Assembly: GCF_002933295.1 (NCBI RefSeq)
Contig: NZ_PSSW01000002.1
Coordinates: 1 to 64,000 of the forward strand
DNA length: 64,000 nt
Origin: Marinobacter flavimaris
GTDB lineage: Bacteria > Pseudomonadota > Gammaproteobacteria > Pseudomonadales > Oleiphilaceae
Reading direction: 5' to 3'
Shown here: positions 15,495-25,022 of the stretch, piece by piece
How the letters are laid out: each line of letters begins with the position of its first letter
Position numbering within the stretch: position 1 is the first letter of the stretch
The notes under the pieces: generated by a model
What the model was told of the DNA's origin: nothing
What the model saw: only the letters and a program-made list of their open reading frames with translations
Database searches by the model: none
Position numbers and translations under genes: made by a program

Positions 15495-16145
15495 TTACTC
15501 CTTGTCTTCGCCGCCTTCTTCGCTTTCTTCGCCGTCTTCGGCTTCGTCATCAACCTTGGCGCCGCGCGGCTTATGGATAGCCACAACCGGCAGGTCGTGA
15601 TCTTCACCCTGGAGCAGGGCGGCAATCTTGACGTCTTTCGGCAGTTTCAGGTCGCTCAGGTGAACTACCTGGTCCATTTCGACAGTGGTCATGTCCACTT
15701 CGATGAACTCGGGCAGGTTCTGCGGCAGACAGATCACTTCAACTTCGTTGATCTGGTGGTTCGCTACACCGCCGTGGAGCTTGATAGCCGGTGCGGTGTC
15801 TTCGTTGATGAAGTGCAGCGGTACGTTGACGTGGATCTCGTGGTCCTTGTCAACACGCAGGAAGTCAGCGTGGGTCAGGATCGGCTTGTACGGGTGACGC
15901 TGCAGATCCTTCAGGATTACGCTTTCTTTCTTGCCGTTCAGCTCAACGGTCAGAACGTGGGAGAAGAATGCTTCGTTCTCCAGGGCTTTCTTCAGCTCGT
16001 TGTGCCAGATGGCAATCGGAGTTGCATCCTTGCTGCCACCATAAATGATGGCCGGGATTTTCCGTTCCTCACGACGCAGGCGGCGGCTCGCACCTCTCCC
16101 CTGATCGTCACGAGGAAATGCTTCGATAACAAATTCCTGAGACAT
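15495..16145 (-). CDS. rplY: Ribosomal protein L25/Ctc (long form)
   Basis: 216 residues from the ATG at 16145 (MSQEFVIEAFPRDD), with GAGG nine bases upstream. The N-terminal L25 domain binds 5S rRNA (GRGASRRLRREERKIPAIIYGG), followed by the TL5/Ctc-type C-terminal beta domain (LHGGVANHQINEVEVICLPQNLPEFIEVD). An acidic Glu-rich tail ends the protein. It is separated from prs by two terminator-like hairpins, so it may have its own promoter. Confidence 0.95.
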   Translation of the reverse strand: MSQEFVIEAFPRDDQGRGASRRLRREERKIPAIIYGGSKDATPIAIWHNELKKALENEAFFSHVLTVELNGKKESVILKDLQRHPYKPILTHADFLRVDKDHEIHVNVPLHFINEDTAPAIKLHGGVANHQINEVEVICLPQNLPEFIEVDMTTVEMDQVVHLSDLKLPKDVKIAALLQGEDHDLPVVAIHKPRGAKVDDEAEDGEESEEGGEDKE

Positions 16146-16212
16146 GGTAATAACCTCAATCGTCACCTGAACTGCCCGCGACCAGGCGTAGGATCAGGTG
16201 ATGTTTCTGAAA

Positions 16213-16266
16213 AGCCGGATTTTTCCGGCTGACTAAAAGAGTCGGGAGCCTGTGTAGGCTCCCGAC
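16213..16266 (-). terminator. Tandem terminator hairpins between prs and rplY
   Basis: Read on the minus strand, GTCGGGAGCC-N6-GGCTCCCGAC is followed by TCTTTT, then a second hairpin, AGCCGG-N6-CCGGCT followed by TTTTC. The first is a good intrinsic terminator for prs. Some readthrough into rplY is possible. Confidence 0.75.
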
Positions 16267-16311
16267 CCGGTAACTGCTTGTAATGCCTTGATATTACGAC
16301 CGAAAGGTCAC

Positions 16312-17262
16312 TCAGGCATTCTCGAACATGGCACTGATGGACTCTTCGTTGCTCACGCGGCGAATCGACTCCGCAAGCAGCCCGGCCATTCCGAGGACGC
16401 GGATTCTATCACAATTATGCGCTTTGTCACCCAGCGGGATGGTATCGCAGACCACAAGTTCGTCCAGCTGTGAGGCATTGATGTTATCAATGGCCGGGCC
16501 GGAGAGAACCGGGTGGGTGATGTAGGCAACCACGCGGGCCGCGCCGTGTTCTTTCAGGGCGTTGGCCGCTTTGCACAGCGTGCCGGCGGTATCAATGATG
16601 TCGTCTACCAGGATACAGGTCTTGTCTTTGACATCACCGATGATGTGCATTACCTGGGAAACGTTCGCTTTCGGGCGACGCTTGTCGATGATGGCAAGGT
16701 CAGCGTCGTCCAGGCGCTTGGCCACGGCACGGGCGCGAACCACGCCGCCAACGTCCGGAGATACCACGACAAAGTTCTCGAAACGCTGCTTGAAGATGTC
16801 TTCAAGCATGACCGGTGTGGCGTAGATGTTGTCCACCGGGATATCGAAGAAGCCCTGGATCTGGTCGGCGTGCAGGTCAACGGTCAGGACCCGGTCAACG
16901 CCGATGCTGGAAATCATGTCTGCGACCACCTTGGCGCTGATGGCAACACGGGTAGAGCGTACCCGGCGATCCTGGCGCGCGTATCCGTAATAGGGGATAA
17001 CGGCGGTGACCCGTGTAGCGGAAGCACGGCGAAGTGCGTCGGCCATCACGATCAGTTCCATCAGGTTATCGTTGGTGGGGTAGCAGGTCGGCTGGATGAT
17101 GAACACATCATGGCCGCGGACATTCTCATTGATCTCGACGGTGGTTTCCCCGTCGCTGAAGCGGCCTACAGTGGCCTGACCCATGGGAATGTGGAGTTTG
17201 CGGGCAATCGCTTGAGCCAGTTCAGGGTTGGCGTTGCCAGCGAAGATCATCAGTTTGGACAC
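16312..17262 (-). CDS. prs: Ribose-phosphate pyrophosphokinase
   Basis: 316 residues from GTG at 17262, with GAAGGA about 8 bases upstream; the open frame continues upstream through the tRNA-Gln gene, which rules out longer starts. Class I PRPP synthase features: FADGxTxVEI-like [26 protein letters not shown] (ATP/catalytic loop), [17 protein letters not shown] (Mg site) and [14 protein letters not shown] (PRPP-binding loop). It makes PRPP from ribose-5-phosphate and ATP for nucleotide, His and Trp synthesis. It lies just downstream of tRNA-Gln. Confidence 0.97.
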   Translation of the reverse strand: MSKLMIFAGNANPELAQAIARKLHIPMGQATVGRFSDGETTVEINENVRGHDVFIIQPTCYPTNDNLMELIVMADALRRASATRVTAVIPYYGYARQDRRVRSTRVAISAKVVADMISSIGVDRVLTVDLHADQIQGFFDIPVDNIYATPVMLEDIFKQRFENFVVVSPDVGGVVRARAVAKRLDDADLAIIDKRRPKANVSQVMHIIGDVKDKTCILVDDIIDTAGTLCKAANALKEHGAARVVAYITHPVLSGPAIDNINASQLDELVVCDTIPLGDKAHNCDRIRVLGMAGLLAESIRRVSNEESISAMFENA

Positions 17263-17314
17263 GACGGCATCCTTCTCAGTATCGGCGTTTGATTCAGAAG
17301 AAGCGGGAGAAAGG

Positions 17315-17389
17315 TGGCTGGGGTGGCAGGATTCGAACCTGCGCATGACGGGATCAAAACCCGTTGCCTTACCACTTGGCGACACCCCA
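17315..17389 (-). tRNA. tRNA-Gln (TTG)
   Basis: A complete cloverleaf: acceptor TGGGGTG paired with CACCCCA, anticodon loop TTTTGAT giving TTG, T loop TTCGAAT and encoded CCA at 17315-17317. It sits between ispE and prs, a common gammaproteobacterial arrangement, and is probably processed from the same transcript. Confidence 0.97.
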
Positions 17390-17408
17390 GTATCGTGCTT
17401 TTTTGGCA

Positions 17409-18272
17409 TCATTTCAGCTCTGTTAGCTTTTTGTGTAGAGGTGAAATGTTCACCCCTTTAGCTACGAACCCCGTGACGCCGGAGGGTTTGCTTTCCCAGA
17501 TGATCCGGGCTGCGGATTCTGTCGGGAAACGTCCAAATATGCAAGCCCCGGTTCCGGTTAATCTTGCAGGTCCGAATTGTGAAAGCCATTCCAGGCTCTG
17601 GTTAACCTCAGGATACAGTTTTCGAACTACATCCTCACAGTCGTTTCGGTACCTCGAGGCGTCTCCCTCAAAAGCGGGCGCTATTTTGATTCTCGGGGTG
17701 TTCCTTGTCAACCCTTGCTCGGAAAAAATCTTGCCAGTGTTTATGTTGCAGCCGGGCTTGAGGACAACGAACCAGTCTTCCGGCGGATTTGCGTTGGTCA
17801 GTGTTTCACCAACTCCCTCACCAAAGGCGGCATGGCCCCGGACAAACACCGGCACATCGGCGCCCAGGCCGAGGCCTATTCCGGCAAGCTCATCGGTGCT
17901 CAAGTCGAGCTGCCAGAGATGGTTCAGGGCCAGCAGAGTGGTTGCAGCATTGGAGCTGCCGCCGCCCAGACCGCCGCCCATGGGCAGCCGTTTGGTGATG
18001 CCGACGGTGACCCCGGGCAAGTCGCCTTGAGCCCTCTCAAGGAGTGCTCTGGCGGCGCTAATGATGAGGTTGTCCTCGTCGTCGACACCGGGAACAGGCT
18101 CCGCGAGCCTCACCCCCGGCTCGCCGGGTGTCAGGGTGAAGCTCAGCTCGTCGCCGTAGTCCAGGAACTGGAACAAGGTCTGAAGCTCGTGATAGCCGTC
18201 TTCCCTGCGGCCGACAATGTGCAGGAACAGGTTCAGCTTGGCCGGTGAGGGCAGTATCAGGTCGGGTGTCAC
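17409..18272 (-). CDS. ispE: 4-diphosphocytidyl-2-C-methyl-D-erythritol kinase
   Basis: 287 residues, GHMP kinase fold. [22 protein letters not shown] is the N-terminal substrate motif, with the Lys and Asp positions of the family. The ATP loop is [14 protein letters not shown], and the C-terminal GARLTGTG-like motif is [14 protein letters not shown]. It phosphorylates CDP-methylerythritol in the non-mevalonate isoprenoid pathway. Its start overlaps the lolB stop by 4 bases, so the two are translationally coupled. Confidence 0.97.
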   Translation of the reverse strand: MTPDLILPSPAKLNLFLHIVGRREDGYHELQTLFQFLDYGDELSFTLTPGEPGVRLAEPVPGVDDEDNLIISAARALLERAQGDLPGVTVGITKRLPMGGGLGGGSSNAATTLLALNHLWQLDLSTDELAGIGLGLGADVPVFVRGHAAFGEGVGETLTNANPPEDWFVVLKPGCNINTGKIFSEQGLTRNTPRIKIAPAFEGDASRYRNDCEDVVRKLYPEVNQSLEWLSQFGPARLTGTGACIFGRFPTESAARIIWESKPSGVTGFVAKGVNISPLHKKLTELK

Positions 18273-18901
18273 TCGGGCTGCTCCTGCCAGTCGCTGACCA
18301 CCAGGCGCACCCGCTTGTCGTCCTTGAGCGCGGTAATCCGGGCGGGCAGCGCAGGGTAAGCAGAGAGGAAGGCCTGCCAGCGGTCGTAGCGGATTTCCCA
18401 GCCGTTCTGGCGGATTATGGCCAGGGTGCCCTGATTATCAAACAGCAGGCGATAGTCGCTGGCGGGGGATGGCAGGCCCCGAATCCACCAGGTCAGATTC
18501 TCCAGTGGCAGCTGCCAGCCCGTGGCCGCCTCGACCAGCGCTTCCGGTTCGCCCGAGCGGTAAGTTTCGCCGCTCGGCAGGGTCAACTCGATAAACCCGG
18601 GAACCCCTTTGAGTGTTGTGCTGCCCATACCGAGGAACGATGAGGAGAGGGCAAGATCGTAGGCTTCGCCATCCTGAATCCAGTGATTGATGATGGCGCT
18701 TCCGCTGTCGGATGGCTGGCGTACGGCCAGCTTCCCGGACAGCTTCCAGTGGTCGAGTTTGTCGAGATTGACTGCGCGAGTGGTCCAGTCAGCCGGAGGC
18801 TGGTCTGTCATGCCCTCCGGCAATGGATCGATCTGGATCGTAGTGCAGGCGCCGAGGGTGGCAAGCATCGTCAGTGCGGCCAGAATTCGCGCCAGTCTCA
18901 T
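18269..18901 (-). CDS. lolB: Outer-membrane lipoprotein receptor LolB
   Basis: 210 residues. The lipoprotein signal is [14 protein letters not shown], with the lipidated Cys after LGA. The LolB core follows ([20 protein letters not shown], then [21 protein letters not shown] and [10 protein letters not shown]). It accepts lipoproteins from LolA and inserts them in the outer membrane. Overlaps of 4 bases with both the TPR gene and ispE place it in a tight operon, the classical lolB-ispE-prs order. Confidence 0.95.
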   Translation of the reverse strand: MRLARILAALTMLATLGACTTIQIDPLPEGMTDQPPADWTTRAVNLDKLDHWKLSGKLAVRQPSDSGSAIINHWIQDGEAYDLALSSSFLGMGSTTLKGVPGFIELTLPSGETYRSGEPEALVEAATGWQLPLENLTWWIRGLPSPASDYRLLFDNQGTLAIIRQNGWEIRYDRWQAFLSAYPALPARITALKDDKRVRLVVSDWQEQPE

Positions 18902-20646
18902 TCGGTGTCACCACCATTGGTCAGCCGATCGATGGTTTCTCTGAGCACTTCGTGATTGCTGTCCTGTTCGAGGCCTTCCTGCCAGATGATTCTGGCCTGT
19001 TCTTCGGCTCCGTTCATCCATAGCGCCTCACCATAGTGAGCGGCAACTTCCGGATCGGGGAAGGCGGCCCAGGCACGGGAGAGGTACTCTAGCGCCGGCT
19101 CGAGCTGGCCTTCGAGGAACAGGACCCAGCCCATGCTATCGAGAATGGCCGGATTGTTCGGGTCCAGCCGCAGAGCTTTCTCGATATAGCCGCGGGCTTC
19201 TCTGAGTCTGTCTGTCCGAGTGGTCAGGATGTAGCCCAGGGCATTCAGGGCAACGGCGTTTTCCGGTTCCTGTTCGATAATCTGCTTCAGGTCGGCTTCG
19301 GCGTCGGCAGGCCGTCCGATGCCATCGTAGAGCATGGCCCGGGCGTACCGGATCTCGATATTGTCCGGATGTTCTTCCAGGGCTTCCGTGGCGGTGCTCA
19401 GGGCCTGCTGTTGTTGTTCCTGATCCAGCAGCAGGTTCACCTCCAGCAGCCAGAAGTTCTCTGCCTGGCGGGGATTGGCTTCGCGCAGCCTGCGAATGCG
19501 GTCAATGGCGTCCTCAAGCTGTCCATTCTCGGCCAGCAGAGAGCTGGCGCGGGCCAGGGCCGGGAAGTAGTAATTGCCCTGTTCCACGCTCTGGTAATAG
19601 CCAATGGCCTGCTCGGTATTGCTTGCCTGGTCTTCAATGCGGCCCAGGTAGTAGTTGGCTTCGCTGGTATGGTGGCCCTGTTCGGCCAGTTGTGTCAGTT
19701 CTTGCCGGGCCAGGTCGGTCTGCCCATTTTCAAGAGCGACCAGTGCATGAGAGAGTCGCAGGCCCGGCGTGTCCGGGTACCGCTTTACGAGGCGATTGAA
19801 TTCATCCTGGGCAGCCTGCAATTCACCTTCATTTATAAGCATGCGGCCGTAAAGGGTGCCCATCTGTCGGTTGCCCGGAAAGCGGCGGGTGTTGGTCAGC
19901 AGGTAATCCAGGGCGCTGCTTTTCTGACCGGTCTGGTAGAGCAGGTCGCCCTTGAGAATGATAGCCGGCTGGAAGTTTGCGTTTTCCTGCAGCAGTGGTT
20001 CGAGTCTGTCCAGGGCTTGCTGTGGCTGCCCGGTTACTTTCAACAGGAGCGCAATGCTGTATTCCAGTTCCGGGGTGTCGGGGTGGCGGTCCGACATCTC
20101 ATTATAAAGGGCGAGCAGTTCCTGCTGTTGCTCTGGCGGCAGATTGGCTGCCATAGCGGCAAGGCTGTCGAAGTCAGCATCACCGCCCTGATCCATGATC
20201 CGTTCCATGTGATGGATGGCGGTCTGGAGGTCGTTTCCCTTTACGGCCTGGATCGCAGAAATCCGGTGGGCCTGGAGATTATCCGGGTCGATGTCCAGCC
20301 ACAGCTCGGCGAGCTGTTTCTGGGCGTTATCGCCGTTCAGGGATTGGGCGATTCGCATCGCCCGCTCGATCACCACCTGGTCTCGGGACTGTTTGGCAGC
20401 CTTAAGGTAGTTAACCAGGGTAATGTCGTAGCGTCCGCGCTGGGCTGCAATTTCGGCAGATAGAAGCAAATAGAGGGTTTCGGGCTCAAAATCGGCGTAT
20501 TCAACCGGCGGTTGTGGTTCTGTCTTTTCCCCAGCGGCGACGGTTTCGCTCTTGGCAGGCGCTTCCTCTGTGCCGGTGAGGCTGGCACAACCTGCCAGCG
20601 TGAGGCCAAGCAGGCAGGTAAACAGAAACGGTACGGATTTGTGCAT
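18898..20646 (-). CDS. TPR-repeat lipoprotein
   Basis: 582 residues from the ATG at 20646, with GGAAG six bases upstream; an in-frame ATG ten codons earlier lacks one. The lipobox is LTLAGCASL. The rest is almost entirely tetratricopeptide repeats, many of the form A-x2-YLGRIEDQ, AxxxNALGYILTTR and PAILDSMGWVLFLEGQ. This large protein is commonly encoded directly upstream of lolB in marine gammaproteobacteria. It probably acts as a periplasmic scaffold at the outer membrane; its partners are unknown. It is divergent from hemA. Confidence 0.88.
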   Translation of the reverse strand: MHKSVPFLFTCLLGLTLAGCASLTGTEEAPAKSETVAAGEKTEPQPPVEYADFEPETLYLLLSAEIAAQRGRYDITLVNYLKAAKQSRDQVVIERAMRIAQSLNGDNAQKQLAELWLDIDPDNLQAHRISAIQAVKGNDLQTAIHHMERIMDQGGDADFDSLAAMAANLPPEQQQELLALYNEMSDRHPDTPELEYSIALLLKVTGQPQQALDRLEPLLQENANFQPAIILKGDLLYQTGQKSSALDYLLTNTRRFPGNRQMGTLYGRMLINEGELQAAQDEFNRLVKRYPDTPGLRLSHALVALENGQTDLARQELTQLAEQGHHTSEANYYLGRIEDQASNTEQAIGYYQSVEQGNYYFPALARASSLLAENGQLEDAIDRIRRLREANPRQAENFWLLEVNLLLDQEQQQQALSTATEALEEHPDNIEIRYARAMLYDGIGRPADAEADLKQIIEQEPENAVALNALGYILTTRTDRLREARGYIEKALRLDPNNPAILDSMGWVLFLEGQLEPALEYLSRAWAAFPDPEVAAHYGEALWMNGAEEQARIIWQEGLEQDSNHEVLRETIDRLTNGGDTE

Positions 20647-20893
20647 GCAACTTCCCATGATCTGTCGAAAACGCATCTGAAATAACCACGCTCCAGCCCC
20701 GGAATTGAGGTAGATCGGGTCGCGGCCTCAGCCGAATCCCTATAATGGCATAAGCACCTGATCTTGCCCAACCTGTCCGCACTTGCCGAAGCTGCGGTGG
20801 TTTTGGGTGGCAGCTCAGGCCGCTGGCCGTTAAAATGTCCAGTAATTGCGCGTATCTAAACCGCTCATCGGCAAAAGGTTGTACAACCACGAA

Positions 20894-22183
20894 ATGGCAC
20901 TGGTAACGCTGGGAATCAATCATCGCACGGCCCCCGTAGAACTACGGGAGCGAGTGGCGTTTACGCCCGAGCGTATGGCGGAGGCGTTCGCCGAGCTGCG
21001 TGCGACGTCAGGCGCCACCGAGGCGGCGATACTGTCTACCTGTAACCGGACCGAGCTGTACCTGGCCGGCGATGATGACTGCGCACCCATGGTGCTTCGC
21101 TGGATGGCCGGCTTCCATGGAATGGACGCCGCGGAACTGGAAGAAGCGCTGTACGTGCACCGCGATGGCGATGCCGTCAGGCACATGATGCGAGTGGCCG
21201 CCGGCCTGGACTCCATGGTGCTTGGCGAGCCACAGATCCTCGGGCAATTGAAGGATGCCTATTCGCTGGCCAGGGAACACGGCGCCAGCGGCTCGTTCCT
21301 CTCCCGATTGTTTGAACATACCTTCTCGGTCGCCAAACGAGTGCGGACCCAGACTGCCATCGGTGAAAATCCCGTTTCTGTTGCCTATGCCGCGGTGAGC
21401 ATGGCGCACCACATATTTGCCGACATGTCCCGCAACAAGGCCCTGTTGATCGGTGCCGGCAAAACCATCGAACTGGTGGCCCGGCACCTTGCGGATGCCG
21501 GCGTGAAAGACTTCCTGGTGGCCAACCGTACCCTTGAGCGGGCACAGGCACTGGCAGAATCCCGTGGTGGCAAGGGCATTGTGCTGTCCGAGATTCCGGA
21601 ACATCTGGCCGATGTCGACATTATTATTTCTTCAACGGCAAGCCCATTGCCGATCCTTGGTAAAGGTGCCGTTGAGCGAGCCCTGAAGAAACGCAAACAC
21701 CGCCCCTATTTCATGGTGGATATTGCCGTGCCCCGGGATATTGAGCCGGAGGTGGCCTCGCTGGATGACGTGTATCTCTACACGGTGGACGACCTGCGCC
21801 AGGTTATCGAAGAAAATATCCGCTCTCGTGAGGGTGCGGCCCGGGAGGCCGAGAATCTGGTGGCGTCCGGGGTTCAGGATTTTCTGAACCAGCTAAGGGC
21901 GCTGGATGCGGTGTCCACGCTCAAGCAGTTCCGTCAGCGTGCCGAAGTGCTGCGCGATGCGGAGACCGAGAAAGCCCTGCGCGCCCTGCGCAATGGCACA
22001 GATCCTGAAACCGTGCTGCGCAGTATGGCACGCGGCCTCACCAACAAACTCCTGCACGAGCCCTCTGTGCAGGTTCGCAAGGCCACCACAGAAGGTCGCA
22101 CCGAGGTGACAGAGTGGCTGCGTGAGTTGCACCAGCTGGATGCACTGGACGCGGACACGACGACAACCCCGGAAAAACTATGA
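20894..22183 (+). CDS. hemA: Glutamyl-tRNA reductase
   Basis: 429 residues from the ATG at 20894 ([17 protein letters not shown]). The active-site Cys lies in [12 protein letters not shown], and substrate-binding [15 protein letters not shown] and the NADPH-binding [16 protein letters not shown] follow. It converts Glu-tRNA to glutamate-1-semialdehyde, the first committed step of tetrapyrrole synthesis. Its stop overlaps prfA by 4 bases (ATGA), and it leads hemA-prfA-prmC. The start has only a weak distant ribosome binding site. Confidence 0.97.
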   Translation: MALVTLGINHRTAPVELRERVAFTPERMAEAFAELRATSGATEAAILSTCNRTELYLAGDDDCAPMVLRWMAGFHGMDAAELEEALYVHRDGDAVRHMMRVAAGLDSMVLGEPQILGQLKDAYSLAREHGASGSFLSRLFEHTFSVAKRVRTQTAIGENPVSVAYAAVSMAHHIFADMSRNKALLIGAGKTIELVARHLADAGVKDFLVANRTLERAQALAESRGGKGIVLSEIPEHLADVDIIISSTASPLPILGKGAVERALKKRKHRPYFMVDIAVPRDIEPEVASLDDVYLYTVDDLRQVIEENIRSREGAAREAENLVASGVQDFLNQLRALDAVSTLKQFRQRAEVLRDAETEKALRALRNGTDPETVLRSMARGLTNKLLHEPSVQVRKATTEGRTEVTEWLRELHQLDALDADTTTTPEKL

Positions 22184-23268
22184 AGCCATCGATCCAATCC
22201 CGCCTCGAGCAGCTTTCTGACCGCTTCGAGGAAGTCAGCGCATTGCTTAGTGATTCTTCCATTATCTCCCAGCAGGACAAGTTCCGGGACCTCTCTCGGG
22301 AGTTCGCCGAGATTGAGCCCATTGTTCATTGTTTCCAGGCCTGGCAGCACTCTCTGGATGACATCGAGGCTGCGCGCGAACTGGCGAAAGACGGCGACGC
22401 CGACATGCGGGAGATGGCCGAGGAAGAACTGCAACTTGCCGAGCAGAAGAGCGAGGAGCTCGATGAAGAGCTCCAGCGCCTGATGCTGCCGAAAGACCCG
22501 AACGACGGCAAGAACGTATTTCTGGAGATTCGCGCCGGCACCGGTGGTGACGAAGCTGCCATTTTTGCCGGCGACCTGTTCCGGATGTATCTGCGCTATG
22601 CCGAGCGCCGGCGCTGGCAAGTGGAGGTCCTGAGCGAGAGCGAAGGCGAGCACGGCGGCTTCAAGGAACTGATTGCGCGCGTGGCCGGTGACGGAGTGTA
22701 TGGTGCCCTGAAATTCGAGTCTGGTGCTCACCGGGTGCAGCGTGTTCCGGAAACCGAATCCCAGGGCCGGATCCATACCTCCGCCTGTACTGTGGCGGTG
22801 ATGCCCGAGGCCGATGAGGCCGAGGCCATCGAGCTCAACAAGGCGGATCTGCGGGTAGACACGTTTCGTGCGTCAGGTGCTGGCGGCCAGCACGTGAACA
22901 AGACCGATTCGGCGATCCGGATAACGCATTTGCCAACGGGCATTGTGGTGGAATGCCAGGAAGAGCGTTCCCAGCACAAGAACCGCGCCAAGGCGTTGAG
23001 CCTGCTGGCCTCTCGGCTTCAGAATGCCGAGACCGAGCGGCAGCAAAAGTCCATGGCCGAGACCCGCAAGAGCCTGGTGGGCAGTGGCGACCGGTCCGAA
23101 CGGATCCGTACGTACAACTTTCCCCAGGGGCGGGTGACGGATCATCGGATCAACCTCACCCTTTACAAGCTCGACGAAGTCATTGCCGGTGACCTGGACG
23201 CCGTCGTCGTGCCTCTGCAGCAGGAGCACCAGGCCGAGCTGCTCGCCTCTCTCGCCGATGACCAGTAA
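22180..23268 (+). CDS. prfA: Peptide chain release factor 1
   Basis: 362 residues. The stop-codon tripeptide region lies within domain 2 ([18 protein letters not shown]), and the catalytic GGQ is at residues 235-237 in [16 protein letters not shown]. It releases peptides at UAA and UAG. It is the substrate of PrmC, whose gene follows with an 11-base overlap. Confidence 0.98.
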   Translation: MKPSIQSRLEQLSDRFEEVSALLSDSSIISQQDKFRDLSREFAEIEPIVHCFQAWQHSLDDIEAARELAKDGDADMREMAEEELQLAEQKSEELDEELQRLMLPKDPNDGKNVFLEIRAGTGGDEAAIFAGDLFRMYLRYAERRRWQVEVLSESEGEHGGFKELIARVAGDGVYGALKFESGAHRVQRVPETESQGRIHTSACTVAVMPEADEAEAIELNKADLRVDTFRASGAGGQHVNKTDSAIRITHLPTGIVVECQEERSQHKNRAKALSLLASRLQNAETERQQKSMAETRKSLVGSGDRSERIRTYNFPQGRVTDHRINLTLYKLDEVIAGDLDAVVVPLQQEHQAELLASLADDQ

Positions 23269-24109
23269 ACCCTCACTGACCTGCGAAGCCCTTCTGAAGG
23301 AGGCATCCAGCCGAATTGAAAGTGATTCGCCGAGGCTGGATGCCGAGCTGCTGCTTAGCAACATTACGGGGCTTAGCCGAACCAGTTTCCGGGCCTGGCC
23401 GGAGCGGGAAGTGACCAATGCTCACGCTGAGGCCTTTGAGGCGCTTGTGCAGGAGCGCGTGGCCGGCAGGCCTGTGGCACATTTGTTGGGGCATCAGGAA
23501 TTCTGGTCACTGCCGCTGAAAGTCAGTGCCTCCACCCTGATTCCAAGACCGGATACCGAATGCCTGGTGGAAGTTGCTCTTGCTTTGCCGCTACCACCGC
23601 AAGCCAGTGTGCTGGATCTGGGAACAGGGACGGGCGCCATTGCCTTGGCTCTCGCCAGTGAGCACGTGGGCTGGCGAATATCTGCCTGTGATGCCGAGCC
23701 CGAGGCAGTGGCACTGGCCCGTGAAAACGCCGTTGCCCTTGGCCTGAACCTTTCCGTGGTCCAGAGTTCCTGGTTTTTGGGGCTGGAGCCAGAGAGGTTT
23801 GATCTGATTGTCTCCAATCCACCCTATATCCCCGATAGCGACCGCCACCTTGAGGAAGGGGACGTTCGATTCGAACCTGCCTCGGCCCTGGTATCCGGGA
23901 GCGATGGCCTGGATGATCTGCGGCTGATTATCAGCCAGGCGCCGGACTGGCTGGTTGAAGGCGGCTGGCTTCTGGTTGAGCATGGTTTCGATCAGGCAGA
24001 GGCCGTGGCACAGTTGTTTCACACTCGCGGGTTTAAAGCCGTTGAGACCCGGCAGGATTATGGCAACCGGGATCGGATGACACTCGGACAATGGTCTTCG
24101 GGTGCCTAA
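23258..24109 (+). CDS. prmC: Release factor glutamine methyltransferase
   Basis: 283 residues from the ATG at 23258, inside the prfA 3' end. The N-terminal helical domain is followed by [12 protein letters not shown], the SAM-binding [16 protein letters not shown] and the catalytic NPPY at residues 187-190. It methylates the Gln of the GGQ motif in RF1 and RF2. Its order directly after prfA is conserved. Confidence 0.97.
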   Translation: MTSKPSLTCEALLKEASSRIESDSPRLDAELLLSNITGLSRTSFRAWPEREVTNAHAEAFEALVQERVAGRPVAHLLGHQEFWSLPLKVSASTLIPRPDTECLVEVALALPLPPQASVLDLGTGTGAIALALASEHVGWRISACDAEPEAVALARENAVALGLNLSVVQSSWFLGLEPERFDLIVSNPPYIPDSDRHLEEGDVRFEPASALVSGSDGLDDLRLIISQAPDWLVEGGWLLVEHGFDQAEAVAQLFHTRGFKAVETRQDYGNRDRMTLGQWSSGA

Positions 24110-24123
24110 AAGTGGAGATGCAG

Positions 24124-24870
24124 ATGCTCAGTGACGACGAATTATTGCGCTACAGCCGGCAGATCCTGATGCCCCGGTTCGATATTGCCGGCCAGGAAAA
24201 GCTGCAGTCGGCCAGGGTTCTTGTGATCGGTGCCGGCGGCCTGGGGTGTCCTGTCGCTTTGTATCTGGGCGCCGCAGGTGTCGGGACCCTGACCCTGGTG
24301 GATGACGATAATATCGAACTGGCCAACCTTCAGCGCCAGATCGGTTTTGAAACCTCGCAGCTGGGTGAATCCAAAGCGGAAAGCCTTGCCGATCGGATGC
24401 GTCGGATCAACCCGCTGGTGTCCGTTATCGCCCTGAATCAGCGCCTCGAAGGTGAGGCTCTGACGCGGAAGGTCGCGGAGGCAACCCTGGTGGTGGATTG
24501 CACGGATAACTTCAACACCCGGTTTGCGCTGAACCGTGCCTGTGTGGCGTCGAAAGTGCCGCTGGTGTCCGGTGCGGCTATTCGGGGCGAGGGACAGGTT
24601 TCGGTTTACGACAGCCGGCGGGAGGAAAGCCCCTGTTACCATTGTCTTTATCCGGAACAGGGCAATGAGGATCTGACCTGTTCAGAGGCGGGGGTTATTG
24701 CGCCACTGGTCGGGATGATCGGGGCGACCCAGGCCATGGAGGCCATAAAGGTGATTTCCGGGGTTGGCTCTCCTCTGGTGGGGCGATTGCTGATTCTGGA
24801 TGCCTGGGAGATGCAGTGGCGGGAGATGAAGCTGGCTCGGGATCCTGATTGCCCGGTCTGTTCTGGCTGA
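24124..24870 (+). CDS. moeB: Molybdopterin-synthase adenylyltransferase (MoeB/ThiF family)
   Basis: 248 residues from the ATG at 24124, with GGAG 6 bases upstream. The N-terminal LLRYSRQILMPRFDIAGQEKL, nucleotide-binding VLVIGAGGLGCPVALYLGAAGVG and ANLQRQIGF are E1-like hallmarks. Two zinc-binding Cys pairs are CYHC and CPVC. It activates the C-terminal Gly of a ubiquitin-like sulfur carrier (MoaD or ThiS). The hemA-prfA-prmC-moeB order is familiar in gammaproteobacteria. A ThiF role cannot be excluded. Confidence 0.9.
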   Translation: MLSDDELLRYSRQILMPRFDIAGQEKLQSARVLVIGAGGLGCPVALYLGAAGVGTLTLVDDDNIELANLQRQIGFETSQLGESKAESLADRMRRINPLVSVIALNQRLEGEALTRKVAEATLVVDCTDNFNTRFALNRACVASKVPLVSGAAIRGEGQVSVYDSRREESPCYHCLYPEQGNEDLTCSEAGVIAPLVGMIGATQAMEAIKVISGVGSPLVGRLLILDAWEMQWREMKLARDPDCPVCSG

Positions 24871-24886
24871 CTTTGGTGTCTGCGGA

Positions 24887-24985
24887 GTTGGCGATGGTCT
24901 GCCCAAAACACGCCGTGAATACGTCCCTGTAGGCTCCGCTCCGCCATCCATGGCTCCGCAGGGTTTTGGGCAGACCATCGCCAAC
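24887..24985. repeat. 99-bp palindromic repeat element
   Basis: Two perfect 23-base inverted arms (24887-24909 and 24963-24985, beginning GTTGGCGATGGTCTGCC) enclose CGCCGTGAATACGTCCCTGTAGGCTC-type sequence with a further small palindrome (GCCATCCATGGC). The inner sequence resembles dispersed intergenic repeats of Marinobacter and relatives, recognised from memory. It lies between convergent moeB and phrB and may also end transcription for both. Confidence 0.7.
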
Positions 24986-25022
24986 CCCGCTTCCGGGTTT
25001 TGAGTCAGCCCTCCAGAGACTT

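Noticed and set aside
19369..20463. 364-residue frame opposite the TPR gene
   Set aside because: Antisense shadow of repetitive TPR coding sequence.
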